The position numbers were made by a program, and so were the translations under genes. The notes beneath the pieces are model-generated. The model saw only the letters and a list, made by a program, of their open reading frames with translations. It did no database searches and was not told the origin of the DNA. Below, piece by piece: positions 8,025 through 18,226 of a stretch of 64,000 nucleotides of DNA. Position 1 is the stretch's first letter. Each line of letters starts with the position of its first letter. The DNA is from Sporosarcina quadrami (GTDB taxonomy: Bacteria > Bacillota > Bacilli > Bacillales_A > Planococcaceae), in NCBI RefSeq assembly GCF_014836615.1, contig NZ_JACSQN010000009.1, forward strand, positions 62,001 through 126,000, read 5' to 3'.

Positions 8025-9218
8025 CTACAAAACTTGCGATTTTCCTTCTTTTCTCGTCATATTCTTTCCATAAGTCCCTTTACGCCAAATCCATTCTAGC
8101 GGACCCATCTTAAATTTCATGAACCAGAGCTGCGCAAAAATTACTTGTAAAACGAATATGCCAACCGCGATTAGTGTACCCGTCTCGATATCCACTTTGC
8201 CGTAGAGGCCAACTCCGTAATGATTAAATAACAGTGTTGCAATAATTGACTGACTCAAGTAAGTCGTCAACGACATCCGTCCTGCACTAGCAATCGGACG
8301 GAAAATTGTTAGGAAAAGCCCTAACTGACAAAGGAGGATAATGAATCCTGCATACCCTACCGCTAAAATCGGACCTCCAACAAGCTGTTGGATTAACGTA
8401 TTGTAATACGTGTTGACGTTCCAATACGGTAGTGATTTAACGGCAATTCCAGCGATTACGAAAAGAACAGAAATGACGGCAATCCGCCCTTTCCACTGCA
8501 CGGCACGCTCAAACAGCTTATATTTAGACAACGCTGCACCGATCATAATTAGCGGCAATACCATAAACACACTCATAAATACAGCAGGCAGTCCGATCAA
8601 CAGCCATTCAAAAATCCTGAAGACGAGGGCCTCTCCATATGATCCATGACCATACGCCGTAATCGCCTTCTCAATTTGCTGAATGTCTGAAAAACCTTCC
8701 AATAACTGTCCAGGTGCCGCTTTTGTGAATAAATACGTACCTACAATCAGGAATCCTGTTGGAATGATGTAAACGACTGCAGCTATTGCCAGCATCCATT
8801 TACTTGGAATCTTCACGATGGCAATCATAATTAATCCCATCAATCCATACGTGAAAAGGATATCCCCCGACCAGATAAAGAGCGCATGTATGAGTCCAAA
8901 CGCCATCAAAATCCCCATTCTTCTTGCCATTAAAGGTGCGTAAGGTTTATTCGCTGCTACTGCTTTTTCGTATTGCATATTTAAACCATAACCGAACATC
9001 ATTGCAAATATCGGATAAAAACTTGCCTCGACAAATATATTGATCAACTTAAATGACGCCACGTCACTCGGGGTAGAAAAATATGTCAATGGATCTATAT
9101 AGAAATAAGGTGAATGGAACACTAACATATTAGCAATGAAAATTCCAAGGAGCGCAAAGCCCCTTAGCATATCCAAAGACTCTATCCTATTTCCGATCAA
9201 TGTTGGTGATACTTTCAA
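8025..9218 (-). CDS. DUF418-family polytopic membrane protein
   Basis: 397 residues with about ten hydrophobic helices. The N-terminus (RIESLDMLRGFALLGIFIANML) and C-terminus (YGPLEWIWRKGTYG-like, here MGPLEWIWRKGTYG) are the signatures of DUF418/YeiB-type proteins, distant relatives of heparan-alpha-glucosaminide acetyltransferase-type membrane enzymes. Transport or transacylation has been suggested for the family, but nothing specific can be said. The start codon overlaps the addA stop by 4 nt (ATGA), so it is translationally coupled to the AddAB recombination operon. Confidence 0.88.
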   Translation of the reverse strand: MKVSPTLIGNRIESLDMLRGFALLGIFIANMLVFHSPYFYIDPLTYFSTPSDVASFKLINIFVEASFYPIFAMMFGYGLNMQYEKAVAANKPYAPLMARRMGILMAFGLIHALFIWSGDILFTYGLMGLIMIAIVKIPSKWMLAIAAVVYIIPTGFLIVGTYLFTKAAPGQLLEGFSDIQQIEKAITAYGHGSYGEALVFRIFEWLLIGLPAVFMSVFMVLPLIMIGAALSKYKLFERAVQWKGRIAVISVLFVIAGIAVKSLPYWNVNTYYNTLIQQLVGGPILAVGYAGFIILLCQLGLFLTIFRPIASAGRMSLTTYLSQSIIATLLFNHYGVGLYGKVDIETGTLIAVGIFVLQVIFAQLWFMKFKMGPLEWIWRKGTYGKNMTRKEGKSQVL

Positions 9219-12200
9219 ACTGATTCCTCCCTAACTTCCACAGTCTTTTGTCCATCAAACAGATAGAGCTTCATTTCTTTAATGTGGATGGACGTGATTG
9301 CCTCAATCGCTCTTTTATATAAACTTAACTGGATTCCGTATCGTTTCTGCATTTCACTCGACAACGCTTCCTCCGTATGGAATTTTCCGCGGACGCTATC
9401 TGTTTTGTAATCGAGCAATACCCAACCGTCCTCTTCTTGGAATAAACAATCGGCAATCCCTTGCAAGATTTGGTAATCTCCGTCCGCACCATCATAAGCA
9501 TACGTAAACGGCAACTCTCTCATGACACGACCAGATGCTTGCAATCTCTTGAAAATCGCTGTATCAAAAAACGACACGATTGACTCTCTATTAAACCCAG
9601 CCGCCTCTTCGTCCGTTAGTAGTTGTCTAGTCGCAAGTTCCTTTATGAACGTATTTACTTCTTCAGCATTAAGCGGCACTTTTAGATTGATATGTTGCAT
9701 AATTGTGTGCATCGCTGTACCAATTTCTGCGCCTGAAAGCGATCTAGTTTGCATGAAAGCTGGCCGTTCATGCAAATACGGTGTGCTCACTTCATCGTCT
9801 TTCATCGTGAAGAATTCATTCGGATCTGCTTCTTGCTCAAGTTGCGCCACCCGTTTCAATTCGCTCACTGTTTGTTTCGAACGTTTATTCACTGAGGCAG
9901 TATGTGGATAGGAATAATCAAATCTACGCTTCACTTCCAACGGCCATTCTGCGTCAAACGGATTGTCAGCAATGGATACTTCATTCGCGTCGACTGCTAC
10001 TTCCACCTGCTCTTGTTGGCCGAGCAACGATGAGATCGGATAAGCCGAAATATCCCATTTCGAATCATCTTGCATAAGTTCACCACCATACATGACACCG
10101 AACTTTTCGAAATCGGCATGCCGCGCAATGGCTGGTCCAATCCAATCCAAATAGCCATTTGCCCGTGAACGTGTATATTCGGGCAACATTTCGCTATGTT
10201 CAAGTAGCTGTGAGTCTTGCCATTTGACGATGGATTTCTCAATATCCTTTACAGTTGCAATTATTTCAAGGTGTTCTTTCGCCCTTGTCATTGCAACGTA
10301 TAACACACGCATCTCTTCTGCTCGCATTTCCAGTTCTTTCTTTTCTTTCATCGCCAAAAACGGAAGTGAGGTATATGTGATGCGCAATTCAGGATCAATC
10401 GCCTTAACCGCCAGACCGAAATGTTGATCAAACAAATACGGCTCATTGAAATCCATTTTATTGAACTGTCGCCCAGCCCCTGCGATGAACACATACGGGA
10501 ATTCAAGTCCTTTTGACGAGTGGATTGTCATAATGCGTACAACATCTTCAGTATCACTAACAAAACGAGCTGTTCCTAGGTCATCTCCACGCTTTTGCAT
10601 TCTATCGATGAAGCGCAGGAATCGGAAAAGGCCGCGGAAAGATGTCTTTTCATAATCGACTGCACGGTCATGCAACGCACGCAAATTTGCCTGTCGTTGT
10701 TTGCCGTTAGCCATTGCACCGACGATTTCGTAATAATGTGTATCTGCATACACTTGCCAAATGAGTTCCGACAACGAGCCCCTGCGAGCAAGATTTCGCC
10801 AATCCTCAAACATAATGAAGAACCTCTGCATCTTTTCCTGCGTTGCTGCAGTGATACCTGTTCCTCCTGTTGCCATGAACAGTTTCAATGCTTCATAGAA
10901 CGGTTTATTCTTTGCAACGAGTCGTACTTGCGCCAACTCATTTTCCGTCATGCCGACGAAAGGTGAACGCAACACGGATGCTAGTGCGATATCTTGGTAC
11001 GGGTTGTCGATGACACGCAACGTATTCAACATGATCATTACTTCAATCGCTTCAAAATAGCCGCGCGATAGTTCAGCGTATATTGGAATACCTGCCAGTT
11101 TGAACTCTTCCGCAATTTCACCTGACCACGTCATTGAACGCATCAAGATCACGATATCCTTATATGAAAGCGGTCTGCGTTTATCCGTGAACGCATCTGT
11201 CACTTCCGCTCCTGAATCCATCAGTTCTTTTATACGCTTGATCATGTAGCGCGCTTCCGCTTGCGAATGTTTCAACGTTTGTCCTGACAGCTCATCCGCT
11301 TCCATCTCTTCTTCATCCTCATCGGACTGATAAAGAAGCGTCAATGCAGCTGCTGTTTCTTTTTCGGGATAACGTGCACCGTATTTGAGTGATGCTGCTT
11401 CATCATAGTGAACTTCACCGACACGCTCACCCATTACTTGCGAGAAAACAAAGTTCGTCGCATCTAACACTTCTTTTCGGCTTCTAAAATTAGCATTCAG
11501 ATCGATTTTCATCCCTTGATTGGTATCTTCTGTCGTGAAGCGGGTGTATTTACCGAGGAACAATCCAGGTTCAGCAAGACGGAATCGGTAAATGGACTGT
11601 TTAACATCACCAACCATAAATAGATTACCATCCGCTTCACCACCCCGTTTCACGAGTTGAATGATCGCTTCTTGCAAGAGATTCGTATCTTGGTATTCAT
11701 CAACAAGCACTTCTGCAAATCGATTCAAATAATCGGCAGCGATATCAGATGGTATGAGCCCTACTTCTGTTTCCGCTGCTAAAATCTTCAATGCAAAATG
11801 TTCCAAGTCAGAGAAGTCGACAAGTCCTTTATCCAACTTCACTTGTCCGTACCGTTCACCAAAATCGATGACAAGACCAACGAGTGTGTGCATTATCGGC
11901 GCCATGAAACGGATTTCATCCAATAGCCGCGCAGGAGTCCTTGCAAAATAGGACTCTTTCAATGTATTAATGATTTTTTTGACAGAATCGCGCAATCCTT
12001 TTGCCCGTTTTGCAAGTTCTTCATCACAGCTGTCTTTTTTGATTGTCCCTGCCTTCACCCATTTTAAGGAACCAAAAAACGTATACGTTTCTTCCCATGT
12101 TCCTTCTTCTATACGTCTTTTCGCTTCACTCAGCCATTGCAAATCCGCTTTCGCCGTTTCTATGAGGGGCTCGGGTCCTTCAGGCATTTCCGCAGTTCGC

Positions 12201-12931
12201 TGCATGTCTACGGTTAGTGCAATCGCTTCTTCAAGTGTGTGCCTTATTGCCGTTTTAAGCGGACCGATGAAATCCAGTTCGTCGATAACAGCATCTTCCC
12301 CGATTTCATATTCCATCGGAAGCATCCGTAACCACCGCTCAGGTGAAGGATGGACTCTTGAATAGTCATATAATCTGTCGATAAGTGTCTCAATCGATTG
12401 GTCATTACGGTCTGATGTAAAGCTATCCGCTAGCCGGTACATCGCTTCCGGATCCTCTGCTTTATATGCATCTTCCAGCACGTCTCCGACCGTATCATCA
12501 CGGAGTAATGCGGCTTCTGTCGTGTCTGCGATACGAAAACCTGGATCAATATCTAGCAAATAAGCGTATTGTCGTACGACATTTAAACAAAACGAGTGCA
12601 ACGTTGAAATCTGTGCTTTATTCAACAGACTTAACTGCCTGCGCAAATGAACGGAATCAGGTTTTGCAGCAATCGCCTCTTCCAGCGCCTCTGCCATACG
12701 GTGACGCATTTCCGCTGCTGCCGCATTTGTGAACGTGACTACTAGCAATTCGTCAACGTCAATCGGATTGTTTTCATTCAACACTTTTTCAATCATCCGT
12801 GTAATGAGCACTTTCGTTTTTCCGGATCCAGCAGCTGCTGACACGAGCACATCTTTTCCTGTCGCCCAAATCGCTTTCCACTGGGCATCCGTGAAAGTCA
12901 CACCGCTTGGTTTAACTGGAATATCCATCAT
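9215..12931 (-). CDS. addA: ATP-dependent helicase/nuclease subunit A
   Basis: 1238-residue AddA subunit of the AddAB (RexAB) enzyme, which processes double-strand breaks for RecA loading. It has a UvrD-type helicase core with Walker A (SAAAGSGKT, 31-39), DEYQDTN (Walker B), QSIYRFR, the late helicase motif VLYVAMTRAKEHL and a C-terminal RecB-type nuclease with GIADCLFQ and LLDYKTD. Length is standard. The ATG follows AAAGGATG with 6-nt spacing and overlaps addB by 20 nt, so the two subunits are translated together. Confidence 0.96.
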   Translation of the reverse strand: MMDIPVKPSGVTFTDAQWKAIWATGKDVLVSAAAGSGKTKVLITRMIEKVLNENNPIDVDELLVVTFTNAAAAEMRHRMAEALEEAIAAKPDSVHLRRQLSLLNKAQISTLHSFCLNVVRQYAYLLDIDPGFRIADTTEAALLRDDTVGDVLEDAYKAEDPEAMYRLADSFTSDRNDQSIETLIDRLYDYSRVHPSPERWLRMLPMEYEIGEDAVIDELDFIGPLKTAIRHTLEEAIALTVDMQRTAEMPEGPEPLIETAKADLQWLSEAKRRIEEGTWEETYTFFGSLKWVKAGTIKKDSCDEELAKRAKGLRDSVKKIINTLKESYFARTPARLLDEIRFMAPIMHTLVGLVIDFGERYGQVKLDKGLVDFSDLEHFALKILAAETEVGLIPSDIAADYLNRFAEVLVDEYQDTNLLQEAIIQLVKRGGEADGNLFMVGDVKQSIYRFRLAEPGLFLGKYTRFTTEDTNQGMKIDLNANFRSRKEVLDATNFVFSQVMGERVGEVHYDEAASLKYGARYPEKETAAALTLLYQSDEDEEEMEADELSGQTLKHSQAEARYMIKRIKELMDSGAEVTDAFTDKRRPLSYKDIVILMRSMTWSGEIAEEFKLAGIPIYAELSRGYFEAIEVMIMLNTLRVIDNPYQDIALASVLRSPFVGMTENELAQVRLVAKNKPFYEALKLFMATGGTGITAATQEKMQRFFIMFEDWRNLARRGSLSELIWQVYADTHYYEIVGAMANGKQRQANLRALHDRAVDYEKTSFRGLFRFLRFIDRMQKRGDDLGTARFVSDTEDVVRIMTIHSSKGLEFPYVFIAGAGRQFNKMDFNEPYLFDQHFGLAVKAIDPELRITYTSLPFLAMKEKKELEMRAEEMRVLYVAMTRAKEHLEIIATVKDIEKSIVKWQDSQLLEHSEMLPEYTRSRANGYLDWIGPAIARHADFEKFGVMYGGELMQDDSKWDISAYPISSLLGQQEQVEVAVDANEVSIADNPFDAEWPLEVKRRFDYSYPHTASVNKRSKQTVSELKRVAQLEQEADPNEFFTMKDDEVSTPYLHERPAFMQTRSLSGAEIGTAMHTIMQHINLKVPLNAEEVNTFIKELATRQLLTDEEAAGFNRESIVSFFDTAIFKRLQASGRVMRELPFTYAYDGADGDYQILQGIADCLFQEEDGWVLLDYKTDSVRGKFHTEEALSSEMQKRYGIQLSLYKRAIEAITSIHIKEMKLYLFDGQKTVEVREESV

Positions 12932-15900
12932 CGGTCACATCCTTTCGCATCTTCTCGAGGGACTGCTCGGAATCCATCGGCTCATAAGCTCTGTATGATT
13001 GGTCAGGATCTGTTAGGTCAAACTGACAGACCGACCTGTACGAACAAAATTGGCAAGGCATCTTGTCTTTCAATTTGTATGGATATACTCGCGTATCACC
13101 CGCAAGCATACCGTCTCCCGCCTGCTGATGCCGATGCTTGACAAATTTTCTCACTGTCTGCAAATCATCCGTAGAAAGGACTTTTGATGCTTTCGTAAAC
13201 GTGCCGTCCGTCTTAAACGCGGCAGGAATGACAGAAGATGTCTTACCGATTTGTGCATCCATACTTGTTACAACTTCCGGTCGATCGAGTAAATAGCCGC
13301 GCATTTTATACGATTTAAGGATTTCCTGTTCAATCAAATCCTCCGTTAACTCAATTTCTGTGCGTATCATCGGATTATGGATATGCAAGTACAGAACGCC
13401 AGCAGGGTCTGCTTTAAAGCCGATCCATTCTTCCGCATGTTCGACCGCTACATCTAGATACGTCAGCATTTGTAACGAAATGCCGTAATAGACGTTCGCC
13501 AAGTCAAGCTGTTGAGCAGATGATTTATAATCGACAATCCGTAAATATTTCTTGCCGTCAATTTCTGTCGCATCCACCCGGTCGATTCGGCCACGGAGAT
13601 TCATTTGATTGCCGCGGCGAAGTGGAATTTCAAGTGGCGGCAACTGTTCACCGGGTCCGAAAGCTGCTTCAATTGCTATTGGCTTGAACAAACTCGTGGT
13701 CGCCTGTTTACCTAGCGCGAAAAGTGTCCTCGTCAATATATGTGTCAGCTTGCGCCTGATATAGTGGTAGCGGCGCGTCGATAACAATATCCGATTAAAG
13801 AACATCGGTGTTATATAGTCCATCGCATCTCTCGCCAGTTGCCAGCATTGCGCTTTCGATAACTCCGACCAAGACTTTCCTGTTCGGTTCACCTCATCAG
13901 AAATCCATTTGAGTGCAGCATGGAACAAGTCACCGATGGAAGGCGCTTCAAGTGTATATTCCATCCGTTCTTGCAGGCCGAGTCCGTACGATGCGAAATG
14001 TTGGAAAGGGCAACTGTAATACGACTCTACTCTTGATACGCTTGAAACGAATGTCTTTCCATACAAACCTTCCGTCAGTTGTGGAGCGAGTCGTTCGGTT
14101 TTATTGCCGACATGCATTGAATGGGTAATATAGCGTAGCACTGATGACCAAAGCGGATCGTCTTCGTAATAGGCTAGAACCGCTTGCCACTCTGCAGATT
14201 GCATCCCACCAGATCGTTCAGCTTCTTTCACTTTCGTCGCTAAGTAAGGCAACGTAGTACGCGCATGGACAATATAATCCGCCTGTTCCCCCTCATTCAA
14301 CAATTCCGATGGATCCGTTACTGCAGTTTCAATTAGCAGTCCAGTAAGTAGTTGCTGAATTCTCGGGATATAAAGAGAGGGGAGCAATGATTTCCCTTCT
14401 TCATCAGCACCGGCATATGAGACGTACAGTTTGTGGCGTGCAGATGTGAATGCTCTATAGGCCATATACGATTCATCCATCAGTTTCATTGTCGATGACG
14501 GTGATAATTCGATTCCATTCATTGTGAACCACTCACGATCTGCATCAGACAAAATCCCATCCGCATCGATTCGTTGTGGTAACACACCATCGTTGACGCC
14601 GATGACAAACGCAACATCGATTTCCATTAGACTTGATAGTTCGATCGTCGTCACTGTCACTTGATCGAGCGAAGGCGGGATTCTTGTGAATTCAAGCGTA
14701 TCGAGCCCCTCATCCAAAATGCGCGCCGCCTCTTTCAACTCCATTTCCGCATCGCCGAACATCAATACAAATTGGTCCAGTACATTGACCCATGAATTCC
14801 ATGCTTGGTCATGCTCCGTTGCACTAAGCAGTTTTCCTGCACGCTCTTCCTCAGCACGCAAATCAATAATTTTGTCGAAGATTTGCAAAGACTCCATGAA
14901 TGCAAACAGTGATTCCGCCATCTGACGCCCCGACTTCGCCCGTTTCAAGCGTGCCACAAATGCCGAAAGCGGCTCGCGCACGGTATCTCGAATCAGGTGC
15001 AATTCACGTTCCATTTGCAACTCTTCATCGGTTTGGACGTTCGTATGCAATTCAAGTCCTCGGTATCTTTTCACTTTCCAACGATCATCATCATGCCAGC
15101 GGTTGCCGTAAATGCCATTTGCCAATACATAATTCTCTAGTCTGTCGGCCCGTTCACGCCATAACAGTTTGTCTACACCATGCGGGAAGAACAAATCTGT
15201 TTTCACAGCACGGAACACCGATTCATATGACCAACCCGACGTTACAACCTCCAATATGGAACGGGTGAATTCGATCAACGGATGATGCAACATCGGCTTT
15301 TTACGGCTAATGAAAACCGGAATGTCGTACTGTGAAAAAATTGTTTCAATTAGTTCATCATAAACTTCAGGTTGGCGATACAAAATGGATAACCCTTTAT
15401 AGCGCTCCCCGTCCATAACGAGCTTACGTATATGTCGAGCTACCGCATGCACTTCCGCACGACGATCCGTTGCTTCTATGATTGTGACGGCTCCTTCTGA
15501 CTTTTTTTCAACAGGCGGGTAATTCTCAAATTCTCGTTCGAAATGGCACAATTCTTCATTTTTAAATCGCATTGCTTCTTCTAGATGAATTTCTTCTTCT
15601 ATCTCGATTGATACTTCCCGCGCAATTTCACGCAGTTTCATAGAAGACCTTACTGGATTGAAAAACAATTCATGATCTGCATGTCCCGTTAGATCGGACT
15701 CCATTGGCAACACAACTGTCACCCGATTGCCGTGCTTCATTAACTCCGTAATGATTTCGTATTCACGTGCCGTAAAACTTTCAAACCCATCTATATAAAT
15801 ATCGGCATCTTTTAGTAGATCAGAGTGTTTGATTTGTGAAGACAAAAGCGCAAGATGCCCTTCGCTGTCGACATAAGCGGTACCAAGCTTCTCTTCGATT

Positions 15901-16406
15901 TTTGTTACTAGCAGTGACAAATCACTCACTTTATCTTGTAAAGTCCGCGGTGCATTACTTTCCGTCAAGTTTTCTTGTAAAGCTGTAAGCGTCTCTGTAT
16001 CGAGACAATATCTACTGAATTCCTTCATTAGATCGCCTATTTTTTCAGTGAATCCACGTTTATCCGCTGCCTGACGGAACAGTTTCAACTCATCACGATT
16101 CTCTTCAAGCACACTACGAACGAGCATACGATAGCCGAATCCATCGACTTCCCTTCGCGTAATGCCACCCGTTTCCTGCAACACCCGCCACGCCAGTCGT
16201 TTAAACGTTGACACTTGCGCACGAATAATACCATTCAATCCAAAATTGACGGATAAGCTATGCTCCATAGAATAAGACATTTGATCGGGAACGATTAGTA
16301 TAATCGCGTCACCAAGCGGATCGCGTTTAAGTTCTGCAGCAATCTCCCGCTCAATCATCGTCGTCTTCCCTGTCCCCGCCCTACCGGTAATGAAGCGCAA
16401 TGACAT
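12912..16406 (-). CDS. addB: ATP-dependent helicase/nuclease subunit B
   Basis: 1164-residue AddB partner of AddA. The N-terminus has a helicase-like Walker A (GRAGTGKT). The C-terminal nuclease shows GRIDRVD and IVDYKSS. The iron-sulfur cysteines are present: one in YYSCPFQHF and three in CQFCSYRSVCQF near the C-terminus. I place the start at 16406 because AAAGGGGGGATT lies just upstream; an in-frame ATG 45 nt earlier has no ribosome site. It is the first gene of addB-addA-DUF418. Confidence 0.95.
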   Translation of the reverse strand: MSLRFITGRAGTGKTTMIEREIAAELKRDPLGDAIILIVPDQMSYSMEHSLSVNFGLNGIIRAQVSTFKRLAWRVLQETGGITRREVDGFGYRMLVRSVLEENRDELKLFRQAADKRGFTEKIGDLMKEFSRYCLDTETLTALQENLTESNAPRTLQDKVSDLSLLVTKIEEKLGTAYVDSEGHLALLSSQIKHSDLLKDADIYIDGFESFTAREYEIITELMKHGNRVTVVLPMESDLTGHADHELFFNPVRSSMKLREIAREVSIEIEEEIHLEEAMRFKNEELCHFEREFENYPPVEKKSEGAVTIIEATDRRAEVHAVARHIRKLVMDGERYKGLSILYRQPEVYDELIETIFSQYDIPVFISRKKPMLHHPLIEFTRSILEVVTSGWSYESVFRAVKTDLFFPHGVDKLLWRERADRLENYVLANGIYGNRWHDDDRWKVKRYRGLELHTNVQTDEELQMERELHLIRDTVREPLSAFVARLKRAKSGRQMAESLFAFMESLQIFDKIIDLRAEEERAGKLLSATEHDQAWNSWVNVLDQFVLMFGDAEMELKEAARILDEGLDTLEFTRIPPSLDQVTVTTIELSSLMEIDVAFVIGVNDGVLPQRIDADGILSDADREWFTMNGIELSPSSTMKLMDESYMAYRAFTSARHKLYVSYAGADEEGKSLLPSLYIPRIQQLLTGLLIETAVTDPSELLNEGEQADYIVHARTTLPYLATKVKEAERSGGMQSAEWQAVLAYYEDDPLWSSVLRYITHSMHVGNKTERLAPQLTEGLYGKTFVSSVSRVESYYSCPFQHFASYGLGLQERMEYTLEAPSIGDLFHAALKWISDEVNRTGKSWSELSKAQCWQLARDAMDYITPMFFNRILLSTRRYHYIRRKLTHILTRTLFALGKQATTSLFKPIAIEAAFGPGEQLPPLEIPLRRGNQMNLRGRIDRVDATEIDGKKYLRIVDYKSSAQQLDLANVYYGISLQMLTYLDVAVEHAEEWIGFKADPAGVLYLHIHNPMIRTEIELTEDLIEQEILKSYKMRGYLLDRPEVVTSMDAQIGKTSSVIPAAFKTDGTFTKASKVLSTDDLQTVRKFVKHRHQQAGDGMLAGDTRVYPYKLKDKMPCQFCSYRSVCQFDLTDPDQSYRAYEPMDSEQSLEKMRKDVTDDGYSS

Positions 16407-16433
16407 AATGAATCCCCCCTTTAAAATTTGTCT

Positions 16434-16462
16434 AATATAGTAAAATTCCAAATTAAAAACAA
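16434..16462 (-). promoter_or_regulatory. Candidate promoter of the addBA operon
   Basis: On the minus strand, TTGTTT, a 17-bp spacer, then TATATT, in a very AT-rich stretch about 30 bp before the addB start. The -35 is weak (3/6). Consensus matching only. Confidence 0.4.
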
Positions 16463-16591
16463 TAATTTTTATTATAAAAAATAGTCCCTATCAACCTACC
16501 TTTCATTGTACCGAAAGATCAGGTCGACAGAAACTATTTACACTATGTTAACTTGTCTTTTCCTTTATTCAAAAAACAGGAAGTTGCAACG

Positions 16592-16711
16592 AAAAGTCTA
16601 TAACTTCTTCTAGAAGTCCATATATCCACGCAAAAGTCCATAACTTTCACTAAAAATCCATAACTCATCGCAAAAGTCCATAACTCCCACAAAAATCTCA
16701 TATCACACTTA
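16592..16711. repeat. Tandem array of six 20-bp units (family A, locus 1)
   Basis: Six contiguous units with an exact 20-bp step (16592, 16612, 16632, 16652, 16672, 16692). The consensus is AAAAGTCCATAACT plus six variable bases, usually ending in C. The units are degenerate (for example AAAAATCCATAACT and AGAAGTCCATATAT). The array runs up to the stop codon of the TVP38-family gene. There are no unique spacers and no cas genes, so it is not a CRISPR. The rest of the addB-TVP38 gap (16463-16591) shows nothing else. Confidence 0.85.
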
Positions 16712-17338
16712 CTTCTCATCCTCACCTTGATAAAAAGTACTCGATTCCTCCTCAACCCGCTTATCAATCCGCTTCTCAAACCATTTGCCGACAAGCCATA
16801 ACAGCACAATAATACCAACTACAATTCCAGTACGAATCGGCTGCGTCAATAGCGCTTTCAAATCATAACCAATGAAACTCATCGTGAAAATCATAACAAG
16901 CTTACCAGCCATCAATATAATTAAGTAGTTTTTCTTCTTCATATTCGACAAGCCCGCAACTAAATTCACAAGTGCGGAAGGCGTAAACGGAAAACAAATC
17001 ATAATAAATAGAGGACCGAATCCATTGCGCTCCACCCAACCAATCAATTGCTTCACACGCTTATTTTTAGTCAAAAAACGTAAAAATCGGTTTCTGCCAT
17101 ACTTTCGGATAATTAGAAATACTACATAAGAACCCGCAACTGTTCCAAGCCATGATAAAATGAATCCGTACCATAAACCGTATGCAACAGAGTTCGCTAC
17201 AACAAAAACAACTAGAGGCAAAAACGGCAAAAAAGCTTCTATAAATGGCGGTAACAAACCAAAAAATGGGCCAAGCGCTTTATAGTGCGCAGCCAATTCA
17301 TCTATTTTATTTACATCCAACCAATCTTCCATACGCAT
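16709..17338 (-). CDS. TVP38/TMEM64-family (DedA-like) membrane protein
   Basis: 209 residues with about five hydrophobic segments and a charged C-terminal tail (KWFEKRIDKRVEEESS). The central block (FLPLVVFVVANSVAYGLWYGF ... LGTVAGSYVVFLIIRKYGRNRF ... ICFPFTPSALVNLVAGLSNM) is the VTT/SNARE-associated domain. Relatives are implicated in lipid scrambling or membrane homeostasis; a specific role is unknown. The ATG at 17338 follows AAGGGTGT; a second ATG two codons later is possible. The 20-bp array lies at its 3' end. Confidence 0.85.
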   Translation of the reverse strand: MRMEDWLDVNKIDELAAHYKALGPFFGLLPPFIEAFLPFLPLVVFVVANSVAYGLWYGFILSWLGTVAGSYVVFLIIRKYGRNRFLRFLTKNKRVKQLIGWVERNGFGPLFIMICFPFTPSALVNLVAGLSNMKKKNYLIILMAGKLVMIFTMSFIGYDLKALLTQPIRTGIVVGIIVLLWLVGKWFEKRIDKRVEEESSTFYQGEDEK

Positions 17339-17497
17339 ACACCCTTGTCACGTCAACATTTGACAGTCTATTCTTTTTCACAGCCTATTCTTTTTCAATA
17401 AAACAACTCAGTCATTCAATCATTCCCTATAAGAATACTACCAAAACAAGTCAACGTAGTAAATTTTCATTCATACATAAAAGAAAGTTGTGACAAC

Positions 17498-18226
17498 ATG
17501 AAAAACAATCAGTTCATTTCCGGCGTTAAAGCCGGTTCCAGCATCGCAATCGGTTATTTCCCAGTAGCCATAGCATTCGGTCTACTCGCTAAAACAACAG
17601 GCCTATCACTCATCGAAGCAACAGCCATGAGCATCTTCGTCTACGCGGGTGCTGCTCAATATATGGCTCTCAGTCTCATTAAACTTAACGTTGACCCGGT
17701 CACCATCGTCATCAACACATTCGTCGTCAATATCCGACACTTTCTAATGACGGCTTCCCTCAATGAAAAGATGCAAAGTGCACCAAAAATCGTTAAAGCG
17801 ACCTATGCTTTTGGCATTACAGACGAGACTTTCTCTGTCCTCGCAACACGTAAAGAAGACGATAAAATCACATCCGCTTTCGCTTTTGGTGTAGCTAGCA
17901 TCGCATACGGCAGCTGGGTCATCTTTAGTGCGATCGGACACTTCGTCGGCGCAAACTTACCCGAATTTTTACAGACGGCCATGTCCATCGCACTCTATGC
18001 AATGTTTATAGGCCTGCTCGTACCTTCAGCAAAAGGCAACCGGAAAGTCGTCATGCTCGCTGCAATCGCCGCAGTCATCCATTGCATCATCTATTTCACA
18101 GGACTACTTCCAACAGGCTGGGCCATTCTCGTTGCAACACTTGGCTCATCGATCTTAATCGAAATCATCTATTCCAGACGCGGCAAAAACCCCGCGGACA
18201 TCTACAAAGAACAGGAGGCAGACTAA
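17498..18226 (+). CDS. azlC: AzlC-family branched-chain amino acid exporter, large subunit
   Basis: 242-residue polytopic protein. Signatures: GVKAGSSIAIGYFPVAIAFGLLA at the N-terminus, YAGAAQYMAL and NIRHFLMTASL. Together with AzlD it forms a branched-chain amino acid (or analogue) efflux system, as shown for B. subtilis azlCD, where it confers 4-azaleucine resistance. Its ribosome site is weak (AAAGTTGTGACA). The stop overlaps the azlD start by one nucleotide (TAATG). I saw no T-box or other riboswitch in the 159 bp upstream. Confidence 0.92.
   Translation: MKNNQFISGVKAGSSIAIGYFPVAIAFGLLAKTTGLSLIEATAMSIFVYAGAAQYMALSLIKLNVDPVTIVINTFVVNIRHFLMTASLNEKMQSAPKIVKATYAFGITDETFSVLATRKEDDKITSAFAFGVASIAYGSWVIFSAIGHFVGANLPEFLQTAMSIALYAMFIGLLVPSAKGNRKVVMLAAIAAVIHCIIYFTGLLPTGWAILVATLGSSILIEIIYSRRGKNPADIYKEQEAD

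Noticed and set aside
10595..10966. 123-codon plus-strand frame inside addA
   Set aside because: It is antisense to a clearly coding helicase region and has no ribosome site.
16592..16711. Possible CRISPR array
   Set aside because: The units are contiguous, 20 bp, degenerate and without unique spacers; no cas genes are in the window. The same holds for 20304-20403 and 49314-49562.
17339..17497. T-box or leucine-responsive riboswitch before azlC
   Set aside because: No T-box sequence, specifier stem or terminator/antiterminator pair is visible; only a short direct repeat CCTATTCTTTTTCA.
18082..18225. Longer azlD frame starting inside azlC
   Set aside because: The perfect AGGAGG and the TAATG junction place the azlD start at 18226.
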